From assembly GCA_002110485.1 (NCBI GenBank), contig MOWL01000001.1, positions 1,426,001-1,490,000 of the forward strand: a DNA stretch of 64,000 nt, in the 5' to 3' direction. Position 1 is the first letter of the stretch, and every line of letters begins with the position of its first letter. Below are positions 46,392 through 57,302 of the stretch, piece by piece. The stretch comes from Emergomyces orientalis (Eukaryota; Ascomycota; Eurotiomycetes; Onygenales; Ajellomycetaceae). Both the position numbers and the translations under genes were made by a program. The notes beneath the pieces were generated by a model, which was not told the origin of the DNA, ran no database searches, and saw only the letters and a list, made by a program, of their open reading frames with translations.

Positions 46392-47931
46392 GGCGTGGAA
46401 TTTGTATGAATAATCCGTTCTGTGCTATATATTTGACTTTCGATATCTTATTCAGCGGATACATATCTTGGAGTTGGGAGAGGGCTTGTCTCTTGGGAAC
46501 TAAAAACAAAAAGGTTTCATGCAAGGTCATTTTGATGGAATAGATTTCAGCTGCACCCAATGGATTTTCTTATATGGAATACGTTTATCTCATTATTCTG
46601 ATGTCCTGGTTCATTCTTATTCTAAACAATAATTAGTAGCTCTCCTAATCCTAAGTAACACAGGCCGAGTTCAATCTCCCACGATCAGCCCAGTCTAATA
46701 GCAAATATGGGTGAAATATCCATGCAGGTTCGTGGGATATGCCATCACCAGTCAGCAACAACCCAAACACACGAGTGATCCTATCATCACGACCCTTATA
46801 AGCAATACTTCGGCTCTACGTCTACTCCAGTAAGACACGTCCGTTGGAAGGAGAATTGGATTTCGAATCCTAAACGAGACGATGCTGCCAGCAAATATAT
46901 TAGCCATCTGACTCTGCAACCAAAACGTAAACAAGAATAAAAATTGCAAATTAAAAAAATGCCCCCAACAGCACCGCAGAATTCCAGCTCCAGCGCCCTT
47001 AAATAAGGAGCAGGAGCAAACGAAAGCACACGGTACATTGGGACAACAAATTTTTATTTTATTTCTCTTTTTCTCAGTAGAACCATTCTAAGCACCGACG
47101 ACATTTTTAAAAACCGTCCCCCACAAAGCTTCAGGTGCCATCCCACAGCAAAGAACCAAAATCCTTAAACCTCCCGCTCCGCCTCCTCTCAATAAACATA
47201 TGACGATGAAAATCGAAAAGGGAAAAGTGGAGAAGACGCAGAATTTCAATCTTTTTGCTAAGGATGTATTGCACCTGTCACCCTATGGGGTTTGAAAATG
47301 ACGGCATGCCATACCTCTTCCGGCTCTTCCTAAAGTGTATTCGGTTCTTGATTGTATCTCATCATGTAAAGTTGGTGTGTGGGTAGGGAATATGCATGGG
47401 GAATAATTTGCAGGCTCTCGGAGCAGGTGTAAATTGTGCAGAGGCTTAAGGGATGGGATAGATTTCATGACTCACATATTAGTACTGATAGCAATGAATA
47501 CCTTTTGGTGAAGAAGGTGTGTTGCCAGTGTGGGAAAATCCCTCCAGCGTTGTGTGCGTGAACATGCAGGAGAAATTTGAATTGAGAAGAGGGTCCACAT
47601 TTCTTCACAAAAATTTGGGTGCGGTTTTATTCGGATATCACGTGATTGGAATTCGGTGTCAGTGGCAGAACTTAGGGATCGATGGTGGTAGCTGAGATAT
47701 ATATGAAGTTTCAAAATTTTATATTTTCCAACAAAGGATCGATATATTACATTTTAGTGAAAGGGTATATGCAGTCAAAAAATGTAAATGGCAATATCCA
47801 ACGTGACAATCAAAAAAGCCCCATGTCTACACGCCACGCCGAACACGATGCAAAAAATCTGTTTTCAAAAGAGAATATTAGATCCATAATTTCTAAAATC
47901 ATTGCCGAACGCCTGGGGGCAAGCTCAATCA
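46392..47931. other. Convergent intergenic region between UTP12 and WSS1
   Basis: 1.5 kb, AT-rich, without a recognisable gene on either strand. A TCACGTGA palindrome lies at 47638-47645. Confidence 0.55.
47638..47645. promoter_or_regulatory. Palindromic E-box TCACGTGA
   Basis: Same eight bases as the site at 30076. It lies downstream of both flanking genes, which makes a promoter role unlikely unless an unannotated transcript starts here. Confidence 0.2.
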
Positions 47932-49215
47932 CTATGACGACTGTTTCATCGTCCCACATGCAGAGCAAGTCCACCACTGTGTTTCCATGAAAGTGCCACA
48001 GGAATGGCAAACCCAGCCAAGGGGCTTTTCCGGAATTTTCTTCTCCAGTGAGAGAAGCGCGTGGATGGCTTTATTTCGCGGTTTTCGGTACATTCCACCA
48101 GTGGAAATTTGTGGTTCAGTGCGAACACGTTTCACCGACCTCTCAGGCGTTGCTAGAGGCTTGGCTGGCTGTGGTCGTTTTGACGTGCAGGCGTCACAGC
48201 AGAGGAACGACGCTGGATTTACAAGTGTGCATACTGGACAAGCCCAGCTCTCAGGGCCAGGGTTGCTGTCTTCCGTCAGATCGATAAAAGGATTATCGGG
48301 TGACTTTTGTTGTGGTGGTGTATCGGCGTTAGGTTTGTTATCTCGTGGGATAGGGGGAGGAGAAAGAGACGAGCGGGGTCCAGCAGGATGGTTACCGCTT
48401 GGAAGAATATACGAGTTCCCATATTGCTGTTTTTCTTCCTCCTGAATCAGTTCAATGTACGCTTGTATTATAGCTTGTTCATTCGCATCTTCTTCCTCTG
48501 CTTTCGTTCTGAACCCATTTTTAGATGCCTCGTCTGCCGATTTTTCTCCTTCACTTGTTCCACTGCCACATCCTTTGGTTACTGTTATTCGCCTTTGGGC
48601 TGCATCAGCAATCACTTGTCGCATATCTGTGCCTCGCAGAATAGGCGCGCCCCCGACTTTTCTCCCAGACCCCTCTGTGAGGGCTCGGCGCTTTTCAGCT
48701 GCAACACGGGCCATGCGGCGAGCTTCATGAAGGGGTATTCTTTGGCCACCAAGTCGTTTCCCTTCGGACAAGAAACCTTCTCCGGTATAGCCTTTCAAAG
48801 TGAGCTGCATATGCTCATCACGAAGTTGGTTCCATAGTGCATGGAACTCCTGGTTGTGAGGGCCATGAACAATATGGCATAACCTGCAAATGTTAAACCC
48901 CTGTAGATAACCATATGCAAGCTTTACAACTTACTCATGAAGCATAGTATCAAGAACTTGGTCAAGGGGAAGAAATTGTTTATCATCAGACGGGTACCTC
49001 AATCTGAGGCATATTTTCTCGCCGTGATTTATATTTATCCCAAGGAGGTTCCGCTCTGGATAGAATTCAGCAAGAGTTCCGACCCTCCAGCCACGCTGGC
49101 GCATTATTGGCTTGACGAGAGAAGCGATTTTCCGTAGAGTTGTCAAGGCCTCGGCTTCGCGCGGCTTGTGTTTAAGATGCTCGAATCCAGAGACCAAAGG
49201 ATCGAATTCTCTCAT
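47932..49215 (-). CDS. WSS1: DNA-dependent metalloprotease Wss1 (WLM domain)
   Basis: Exon 1 (49215-48935) and exon 2 (48883-47932) join in phase 2 to give 410 residues; the join falls inside the active site. The WLM domain covers about 1-140, with zinc-protease motif HELCHIVHGPH (His93, Glu94, His97, His103). Residues 149-159 read RRMARVAAEKR, an exact R-x5-A-A-x2-R Cdc48/p97-interacting (VIM) motif. FIDLTED at 293-299 is a SUMO-interacting motif. Two Cys4 fingers follow: C309/C312/C323/C326-type with SWACPVCTLVNPAS, RanBP2-like, and C386/C389/C400/C403 at the C-terminus. Wss1 degrades DNA-protein crosslinks and SUMOylated chromatin proteins with Cdc48. In fungi it is the Spartan counterpart. 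All catalytic residues are present. Divergent from the DUF1776 gene. Confidence 0.94.
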
Positions 49216-49794
49216 GGTTGCGGCTTCACAAGAACAGAACCACAGGAAACTTGATTTTAACGAGTAAACCCAGAAAAAGGCTCAAAAAATTGTATATATA
49301 ACTTGAGGAGTTGTTTGTAAATAAGGCTGTAAGCGAAGATGGATACTAGACTTCAGAGAACGCGCACGCCTATTAACACGCCAGCACCAAGGGCTTGTCC
49401 ATCACGTATTCGTAGAGTGAGCGGCCAGGATTTATAATCAACAGATGACTGATGGTTAAGATATAGCCACCCGTTGTTCACGAAGATGAACGAGAGAACA
49501 CACGAAGCTCTTTTGCCTTTTCGCACAACTGGGTGAATGAAATTCCGCTCCACTCCTCTGAGACTGCCTGCTTGGCTCATGAAAATGAAGCCAATATCAC
49601 GTGCAGAAAAAAAAGAAAAAACCGAGCATCCGGAATAATTCTTTTCCTTTTATCCGAAAGCGGTACGAATGGGCATAACGATTCAAATACATCATCAATC
49701 ATGGATTTTCTTGGAAAAGAGGATGGTATGCTAGATTATATTCATAGCTATCACCCAACTCATTTAGATAATCTATCACCAAGCCTAAAGCATA
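49216..49794. promoter_or_regulatory. Divergent WSS1/DUF1776 intergenic region with CCAAT and E-box
   Basis: 579 bp between opposite-strand starts. CCAAT at 49591-49595 is followed at once by CACGTG at 49598-49603, a pairing typical of fungal promoters bound by the CCAAT-binding complex and a bHLH factor. Whether it is used is unknown. A 75-codon minus-strand ORF (49353-49580) also lies here. Confidence 0.35.
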
Positions 49795-51403
49795 ATGACA
49801 AGCGACGACGAATTCTTTTTTGACTACGTAAGCGCTAGACCCCCCTTCTTTTACTGGGTGACGGCGCTGACACCTCTTTTGCCATCCGCAGCTTGCTTCC
49901 ATTCCAAACGATGTTAAAAAATATTCCTCCCAAGTTGCAGACTCTGTAAATGAACATGTGGATCACCTTGCAATAACCGTCCGAGATGTGTTAGCTCGCC
50001 AGTCATGGCTACCACCGGTTGTTAAGCCGCTTGGGAAAACAGCAGCGAAACCAACGGCTTCGCTCCCTCCCCAATCCACCCTCGACCGGGTACAGGCCTG
50101 GGTATCAAGAAACCGCGCCTGGACCGCAGCTATTATCGCATTTGTTGGAACTGGGGCTCTCCTGGTTTATGGAAGCAAAAAGCTCAGCACCAAAAGAAGA
50201 AAAGCGCGAAGAGCTGGCAATGGCGCTCGCAAGGAGATCGTTGGTAAGTACACATCCTCGATAAGCTTTCAGTATTCCTTTTTCGGCCTATCAGTATTAA
50301 GATTTGAATAGTCATCGCCGGCTCCCCTCATGAGTCTATGACCAGGTCTATTGCTAATGATCTCGAGCGCCGTGGCTTTATCATTTTTATTACTGTTACT
50401 TCAGCTGAAGAGGAAAATGCCGTGCGAGCAGAGGGTCGGGAAGATATTCGCCCGTTGTGGCTCGACTTGACAACTGTACGGAATAACCCCAGTTTTGTAG
50501 CGCTTGGAATGTGCTAACCAAACATAGACACCCTCAACTCCATCGGAAATTCACCCTTCCCTCCATATAATTCAATCCTTAATCACACATCCCCAGACGC
50601 CTATGCCTGGAATACAGCCCCATGTTTGCCAACTAAGCGGACTAGTTATCGTGCCCTCTCCAAAGTTTCCCACCGGACCTATCGCAACAATTCCAGCGTC
50701 GAACTGGGTTGACACTATAAATACTCGCCTTCTATATCCTATACTAACCACACAGCTTCTCTTACCACTTCTCACGTTGAAGAATAATAGCAGTTCGATA
50801 GTTTTGCTTTCACCTTCGATACAGACTTCGCTATCCGCACCGTTCGCAACCCCAGAAGTCACAATAACCCGAGGCTTATCTGGTTTTGCAACCAGCTTGC
50901 GGCAGGAACTCCGACTTCTTCAACGAGCTCACAACAGCTCTAGTAATGGCATCGAAGTTATCGAGTTGAAACTTGGGAATATTGATTTGGGTCGCCAGTT
51001 CCGAAATGGCCAGAATCAAAACACAGGAACAGAGGTCCTTACCTGGCAGCCGCAACAACGAGCTTTGTACGGCTCGACGTACTTGTCCAGCATTGATTAC
51101 CGCGTTGGAAGATCAGTGGGTGCAGCCTATGGTAGCCCGGCCAGAGATCTGCATTTCGCGATCTTTGACGCCCTCGCCCCGGTCTCGAAGTCGTGGTTGG
51201 GCAGTCGTAAACGGAAACAGACGACTGTTTATGTTGGTAAAGGGTCCAGAACTTACTCCATTGTCGGGAATATAGTCCCCAGCGGACTAGTAGGATGGAT
51301 GCTTGGTCTCCGTTCTGGGCACACCGGCCCACTAGCAGACCTAAATTGGGATGCCAATAGTAGTGGGACGGGCAGCGAAACAGGATGGGAGAAACTCGGA
51401 TAG
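49795..51403 (+). CDS. DUF1776 family protein (SDR-like, membrane-anchored)
   Basis: Exons 49795-49827, 49892-50243, 50312-50475 and 50528-51403 give 474 residues with agreeing phases. After a short acidic start (MTSDDEFFFDY) comes a soluble stretch, then one transmembrane segment at about 88-106 (WTAAIIAFVGTGALLVYG) and a basic cluster (KKLSTKRRKARR). The second half resembles a short-chain dehydrogenase fold, with VIAGSPHESMTRSIANDLERRGF as a Rossmann-like start lacking the classic GxxxGxG, and WVDTINTRLLYPILTTQLLLP as the helix region. The family is fungal, with yeast YLR426W (TDA5) a related short-chain dehydrogenase-like member. Substrate and reaction are unknown. The membrane segment would place the enzyme-like part on the cytosolic side if the basic cluster stays inside. 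Confidence 0.85.
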
Positions 51404-52986
51404 AGTGAAATGAGTTCATCCCTCCCTTTCCCAATCCATTGTTACCAACAACATATATACGTATATAATATGCACATATTTCACTTTTGCGATTTATTAT
51501 CTCGTGGGATATGTACTATGGGCGGCGTTTCGAGGAAGCATCTCGAGCATATAAGTGGATCAAATTTTGTATTTCCCGCCATGGTCGTTCACCAGGTACT
51601 TGATGGGCTGTTCCTGTACGGGTTTTTCTCTCTTCTCTACTTATTTAATCAAAAGTGCGCTATGGGTTCAACACTGATATATTCTTTACCAACTTTATTT
51701 TTCATGCATGGGAGCAATCCCCCGGTTAGCCCCTTTTGCCCAAGCAAACCGAAAAGGAGCCTTACCCGCCAAGAAGCAGACATATCAATATAACCCTCAT
51801 CTCTGCTGATGCCTTTATTATGGTATTTAACCAATCTATCAAAAAGTATTGCAATGTATTTGAGTCTAATAGCTCTATTCGGCTGTGAAGGGGCCTTTAG
51901 GTGTTAGGGTTTGGAATTAGTGTAGGATTAGAGTTATAGTAGATTTAAGGCTAAGAGCTCGAAAATTATGAAGAAACCCAAAATTCACTCAAAATGTATG
52001 AGATATGAGTAGTTGTATATGTGTTTAAATTTTTCTGCGGCCGAAAATTGGAATAGATACCTGTGCTGCTAGGTATCTGGGATTCCAACTCACTTTGGAC
52101 GAAAATTGGAAAAATAAATCGCCTTGAACCCTGGATCCCGCACGGACCACTTTGTGATCGGGCGAATTTAGCCCCAAAAACTTAATGCTTTGTATCGCGA
52201 AAAAAACTTTCCAACAACAATTTAGAGGGAGGCAATGGATGCAAAATCATCCTGATAGAAATATTTCACAATATGAATTCGATAATACCGAAGACCTCTC
52301 CTCGCTTGGCCGTCTGCGGGTATCTGGAGACCCCGAGTTTCCCGGACTCTGTACCAAGCTCAAAGACCTGATGACAGAATTATTGAGACATTCAGTTTTG
52401 TATGATTCTAAATTTCAAGGGATTTCAAAATGTGAACAAAACTTATTATCACCTGTGATTTGTTTTTCTCAATTAACTCTTTTACTGCACACAAAAAATT
52501 GAGATCTGAGATGGATTACTTGACTTCAGATGCATCCGTGGATTTATTTATCTAGAGGTGAAAGCAAATAACAGACTTCAAGGGGCTTCATTATCCAGCA
52601 CCAACCCAACGCAGCACACCTAAAGATGTGTATATTCGAACCATGACGACATCTGTTTGCTGGGTTATCCATCCTCAGACGAATTCCTTTGCGATGCGGA
52701 GGGAGAACTATGCGGTAATGCCCCAAAATTTGTGCCGCTACGATTGTAATTGGAGGGCTATGCTACTTACGGGGCAATGTGTCAAGGCTTACAGAGCCTC
52801 ATTCGGCAGTTTCCAGCTGCAGAAGGCAGAATCCTGAGGCCGATACGAGGTGCATCGATTCTTCGTGATGGGAGGAATATAAAGCCATCCATCATGCTTC
52901 ACCATCCATACTTCCCCTTGCACTCTATTTCCCTCTTCTGCGCTGTTTGTTCTTTTCTCTCAATTTTCTTCTTCTCGTCTGGCACC
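51404..52986. other. Intergenic stretch with an unusual inverted repeat
   Basis: 1.58 kb without a recognisable gene. Contains a 15 bp imperfect hairpin (52048-52088) and an 11-base direct repeat (52042-52052 and 52100-52110). An ORF of 105 codons at 52185-52502 matches nothing I know. Confidence 0.5.
52048..52088. repeat. Imperfect inverted repeat (15 bp stem, 3-base bulge, 8-base loop)
   Basis: Bases 52048-52062 pair with 52071-52088: TTGGAAT with ATTCCAA and AGATACCT with AGGTATCT, leaving GGG bulged. The loop is GTGCTGCT. It lies between copies of CGAAAATTGGA at 52042 and 52100. It could be a remnant of a small mobile element or a structured RNA. Confidence 0.75.
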
Positions 52987-55038
52987 ATGCGAACTCTTCG
53001 CTCCGACCAAAGTACATTTCAAGACTTTAATCATTATCAAAGTCGAGCCATGATGGGCCTGTTGGACTACGGAGAAGGAGCAAATGTCTTTGGCGCTGGT
53101 CTCCCGTCTGGCGTCCTTCGATTTGTTGCACATACAGTATTGGGTATTTACATGTCAACCGCAGCAACTGCCTTCAGCCGTGTCAAGCACCACGCTGCCA
53201 TCATTCAACAGCCACCCTTCCACCCCAATACATTTTACTTGAGCCATCTTGCTTCGAAATGGGTTCGTATCATATTTTTTTCTCCATTCTTATTCTTCTT
53301 GTTTTCTTTTCTCTCTCTCCCTTTTTGTGCGAGTTTTGACCCTTGAAGAGTTGAAAGGACTCTAATTCAACTTGATTCTCTCCTTCTTCTCGTACATAGA
53401 GCATCATCGGGTTTTGGTGGAACTTTGCCCTGTGGATACCAACCATGGCCGCCCCGAGCCTGTTTGTCATGATAATTGGCCTGTTTGATGTCACTCTCAT
53501 GGTGTATTTTGGAATCGTCACCGTGCGTCAGGGCGCTTATATTCCCCATTCCAATGGGCCCTGCCGCAATGCGGATAACTGGCAGGTTCCCATGAACGGC
53601 AATGAAAGTTTCTTCCACGTTCTTGAGACCCTTAATACCTATCCCGATAATCCTAAGACTCACGTTACATCCGATGAGATTTGTAGGAATTTTGTATCTC
53701 AATGGAGACTTGGAATTGGATCTCTGTATGTATACCCTGAAATCCCTTTGAGGTATTTGGCTTACATATACCCATCATCTCTTTCTTTTCAGCGGCTAAT
53801 CCAACACAGGGTCCTATATATTCTTATTTCATTCTTCAACGTCATCGTTGGCCTGTTGATGTCAATCGGTGGCCTTCAATCGCGGATGTCCCCTGAAAGA
53901 CAACGAAATGAACCATGTTTCTTTACCGCACTTAAAGTTTTCTTGCTCCTCCCATATTGTATCTGGCATAATCTCATGATGCTTTCCCAGCTTGCAATAA
54001 AATTCTTGCCTTATTCCATACAATCACGATTACGATTCGGTCTTCGTTACATTAACAAAGCGAGCCAAGTGGTTTATGTCCCCATTCAAGACTTGCTCCA
54101 GGAAACCCCTATATTACTTACCTACTTCAAACGTCACCGGAGCCCTCCCGAACCTAAGGAGGTCCAGGTCCAAACCCAAACCCAAAATCAAAGTGCACCA
54201 CTGGCAAGGTTTCTACACATTGATATACTGACACTTGTTGCCCAACACTTGCATTATCAAGACCTAGTGAACTTGAGCCTAGCATCAAAGGAAATGCGAC
54301 GGACACTTTTCACAGATGGCCATTTTGGCAATGGGGCTGGCATTCTTAGGATATATGCTTGTGATCACGCTACGAAGGCTGGGTGCTTTGTATGCAGATT
54401 TCCAGTTTGCGGGGTATGCCAAATTCCCCCCTCTATTCCCGCTATTCCCGCGAGTCCCCCTTTCGCAGCCCCTTTTCCAAATATTACAAGGTATTATTTT
54501 AATGTTTTGTAGCATGTCTAACAAACCCTCTCATAATCTCTAGTCATGTGGTGTGAGACGAAACTTTACTCAACTCCAACTCGATATATTGCACGAAGAA
54601 ACTTGCCGGCCCCTCTGTACTCCATGCTATTACGCGATGTTCAGCGCCCCTTTAAGCCACCATGAGGACCAGTGCAATCGCGAGTCTTCACGCTCAGCTT
54701 ACTTGCACGGCGTAAGAGGCCATTTTACAATATCTTCTTTCGAAAATGACCGCTTGTTGTGTGGTTCATGCAATAAGTTTTCCGACAACCAGTGCCTGGC
54801 GCAGTGCTATGAGCAGGAGCAAATCAAGATGAAACGCAGACGGAGACACAGCAAGTGTCGTGACGATTTTACGTGCTCGAGTTGCGCGTTGCCGTTGCCG
54901 TTTTGGGGTCCGAGGTGGTGGGTTTGTGAAGGGTGTAGTCGTGAGTGTACAGACACTCTGCATCCACCCTGGGGTTTCAGGCCTCACCAACAGCGGGATG
55001 TTGAGGGTACGGCTGGGTATGCATTTATGGAAATGTAA
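52987..55038 (+). CDS. Multi-pass membrane protein with F-box-like and zinc-cluster regions (573 aa)
   Basis: Probable exons 52987-53262, 53400-53729, 53793-54413 and 54544-55038, all phase 0, give 573 residues. The 63 nt third-codon-neutral intron 53730-53792 could be retained (594 residues). The start has ACCATG; an in-frame upstream Met region is possible. Hydrophobic segments: about 100-135 (FALWIPTMAAPSLFVMII and onward), 210-230 (ILISFFNVIVGLLMSIGG) and 248-270 (FLLLPYCIWHNLMMLSQL), so three or four membrane passes. An F-box-like helix region lies at about 338-378 (FLHIDILTLVAQHLHYQDLVNLSLASKEM). A cysteine cluster follows: C400-x2-C403-x4-C408-x2-C411, the last pair created by splicing, with further CxxC pairs to the end (LCGSC, CSSC, CEGC). 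Function unknown; the pattern suggests a membrane-tethered ubiquitin-ligase adaptor, as inference. Confidence 0.7.
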
Positions 55039-55332
55039 TGACTTGTTATTTTTTATTTATATTCTTACTCTGTATAAGGGCGTTGGTTGCTTGTTGAATC
55101 ATAAATTATTTTAATTCTTGCTTTTCCTTGAAAATACGATACAAATACATACATACAGTTGTAAATATATATTAATTTAATTCATGTGGATGTAATTTAA
55201 TGGCATCAATGCATTCATATGGAATCATGCACAGGAACAACATGAATCTGACATTTGTGCTGCTTTAAACGCATGCAAAATCACGCTTGGTTTAACTGCT
55301 CCACATCGGCAAGAAGAAAATGACGCCAACAA

Positions 55333-56269
55333 TTACTTCCTCTCAAGATGAATCTGCACGGCGTCTTCGCCAATTTCAGGATCTCCACTGGCTTCTCCAC
55401 GTTGAGCATTCCAGGCCCCATCACCACCCTTCGCCCACTTCGTCCTCTTCGAGCTCACCAGCCGCATCCTCAGAAAACTGATGAGATATACCACAGCGAA
55501 AACGACAATCTGGGCTGCGATGATACCAAAAATGTATCCAGCCACGCGGCTGCTGACTTTGTTGCCGGGCCCTGGGTTGAGGAATGGGTATACCCAAAAC
55601 CCTTGCGTTGCGTGTGTGATGTAAGCAACCCCTAAGTAGAGGGCGAGGATGATGATCAGGAATGGGATGTGCAGTGGTGGTGGCGGAGGGGCCGTCGAGA
55701 AGATAATTTCAAATAGAGCGAAGAAAGGTGTTAGTGCGTGCTGGGAGATCTGAAATGATATATATGTTAGAATATATATGCGGCTCCAGGAAAAAACAAG
55801 AGCAGGAGAGTGGGGGGTTACTAACATTTGTCCAGGCTTTGAATTGGACGGGGTACCAGGGCCCTCGATACAACAGAGACCAGTATACCGCCATAACCAC
55901 GAAAGGGAAACACACAATTGTGGTATAGAACAAGCTATGCATGGAACGCAGCCATCGTGGCCATTTGTCGAACAGCACGGATCTTCCCGTGCGCGCGTAA
56001 AAGACAGTATGGATACCAGCAACGAGGAAGTACCACTGGACTCCGGCGAAGGAAAGGTTGGTGAAGTAGCTAAAGGATCGCGCGTCAAGGACCCCATTGC
56101 CATTGGCGCCCTCCCACGAGAATATAATGAGGACAGTTAACAGGCAGTAGGCAGCTATTATGAGGCGCAGGATGCCGAAGACGAGGGGGGGAAATAGCCA
56201 GGAAGTTTCAAAGTGGTGCAAGTTGTCATGGGCAGGGTCTGCACCCATGAGAGCGTTTATGGAACGCAT
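55333..56269 (-). CDS. FAR-17a/AIG1-like integral membrane protein
   Basis: Exons 56269-55826 and 55749-55333 join in phase 0 to give 286 residues. Six hydrophobic segments span the protein, the usual topology of the FAR-17a/AIG1 family. Human members AIG1 and ADTRP are threonine hydrolases of fatty-acid esters of hydroxy fatty acids, using one Thr and one His within membrane helices. Candidate equivalents here are Thr70 (SFSYFTNLSF) and His152 (ISQHALTPFF); this pairing is by position only. A poly-Pro stretch (APPPPPLHIP) lies in a loop after the second exon begins. The C-terminus is charged and cytosolic-looking. Converges with the F-box-like gene, with 294 bp between stops. Family call firm, substrate unknown in fungi. 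Confidence 0.85.
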
Positions 56270-57302
56270 GCTGCACGCTGTATGTTAGATTTATACATTT
56301 AAAACCCAGGCGTAGTAGTTCAGGGTCGGACGGTAGCGCTCGTGTGGGCAGCGGACATGCGAGCAATTATATAGGAACACTCGCGACCATGGATTGATGA
56401 CAACAACGTGGCTGTTTCTCTCGATCATGATGGCGCTGAAGCGTTGGATCCATGGAAAATGCAGATCCGGAGAACAGGAGCGGAACTATATCCATTTGTT
56501 GACCATGGTTCCCGAGATCAGTTGCAAACGCTCCAATAATATGATGCGGGGGGGCAAACGTGGGGGGAGAGAAAAGCGCGGAATAACGGGGGAAATATGT
56601 GGAGGATTGAAAGAACTGGCAAAAACGGGGCCAAAGCGAAGGAAAATGGCTGTTAAGAAAATAAATGTAAAAATCTCACCCCTGGCTGTCATTGGTGGTC
56701 ATGTTGGCTTCGAGCTGCCAGGGGTGAACTGAACTTACATAGTACAAGCTAAGCCCCGCAGACTAAGAACGGGAGGAGATCTTCTAGTTAATCGACGCTC
56801 CGCTTTTCTCGGCAAGCTGCAGAGAGACAGACAATCTACAGATACGGGCGACGCTGATCTGCGACGTGGGCCTGATATAATGATGGAACGAAGAACCTGT
56901 TCCATCAAAAAATAAAAGTAAAATAAAATAAAATAAAAAATGCTAGGCTTTCCAGAGCCAAGGAATAAGCTATTATCTTATTACTGCATCGATGAAGCGC
57001 CGGGGATAAATCGGTAATGAATTAATTACTTTTAGGAACAAGAAACAGGCGACGGAAAATGATCATAGAAACACCCCTCCTGCAAACCCAATTCACCAAA
57101 AAATAACCCTTTTATTCTGACTTATCAATGATGCAGTAAATTAAATATTGAGTATTATAGTTATTTTATAACTATTAGTTATTCGATGACAGAGCTTACT
57201 GCGGATATCGCCACTCTATACTGCATACTAACTGGGTGCCGAATTTGAGGTCATTCTCCTCCAAATTACCGAGTCGAGGAAAAACAAATATTTTCTTCCC
57301 AC
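56270..57302. other. Intergenic stretch upstream of the FAR-17a-like gene
   Basis: 1.03 kb without a recognisable gene. An AAAAT-rich tract lies at about 56908-56938. A 112-codon plus-strand frame (56394-56732) is a Lys/Arg/Gly-rich translation with no family match. Confidence 0.5.

Noticed and set aside
48307..48837. 176-codon plus-strand ORF opposite WSS1
   Set aside because: Antisense shadow of the Wss1 coding exon; its sequence has no family pattern.
52185..52502. 105-codon plus-strand ORF after the hairpin
   Set aside because: Acidic, unremarkable composition, no homology recognised and no promoter or splice evidence.
53730..53792. Treating this 63 nt as coding in the main gene model
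   Set aside because: Polypyrimidine-rich acceptor and donor argue for an intron; kept as an alternative in the evidence.
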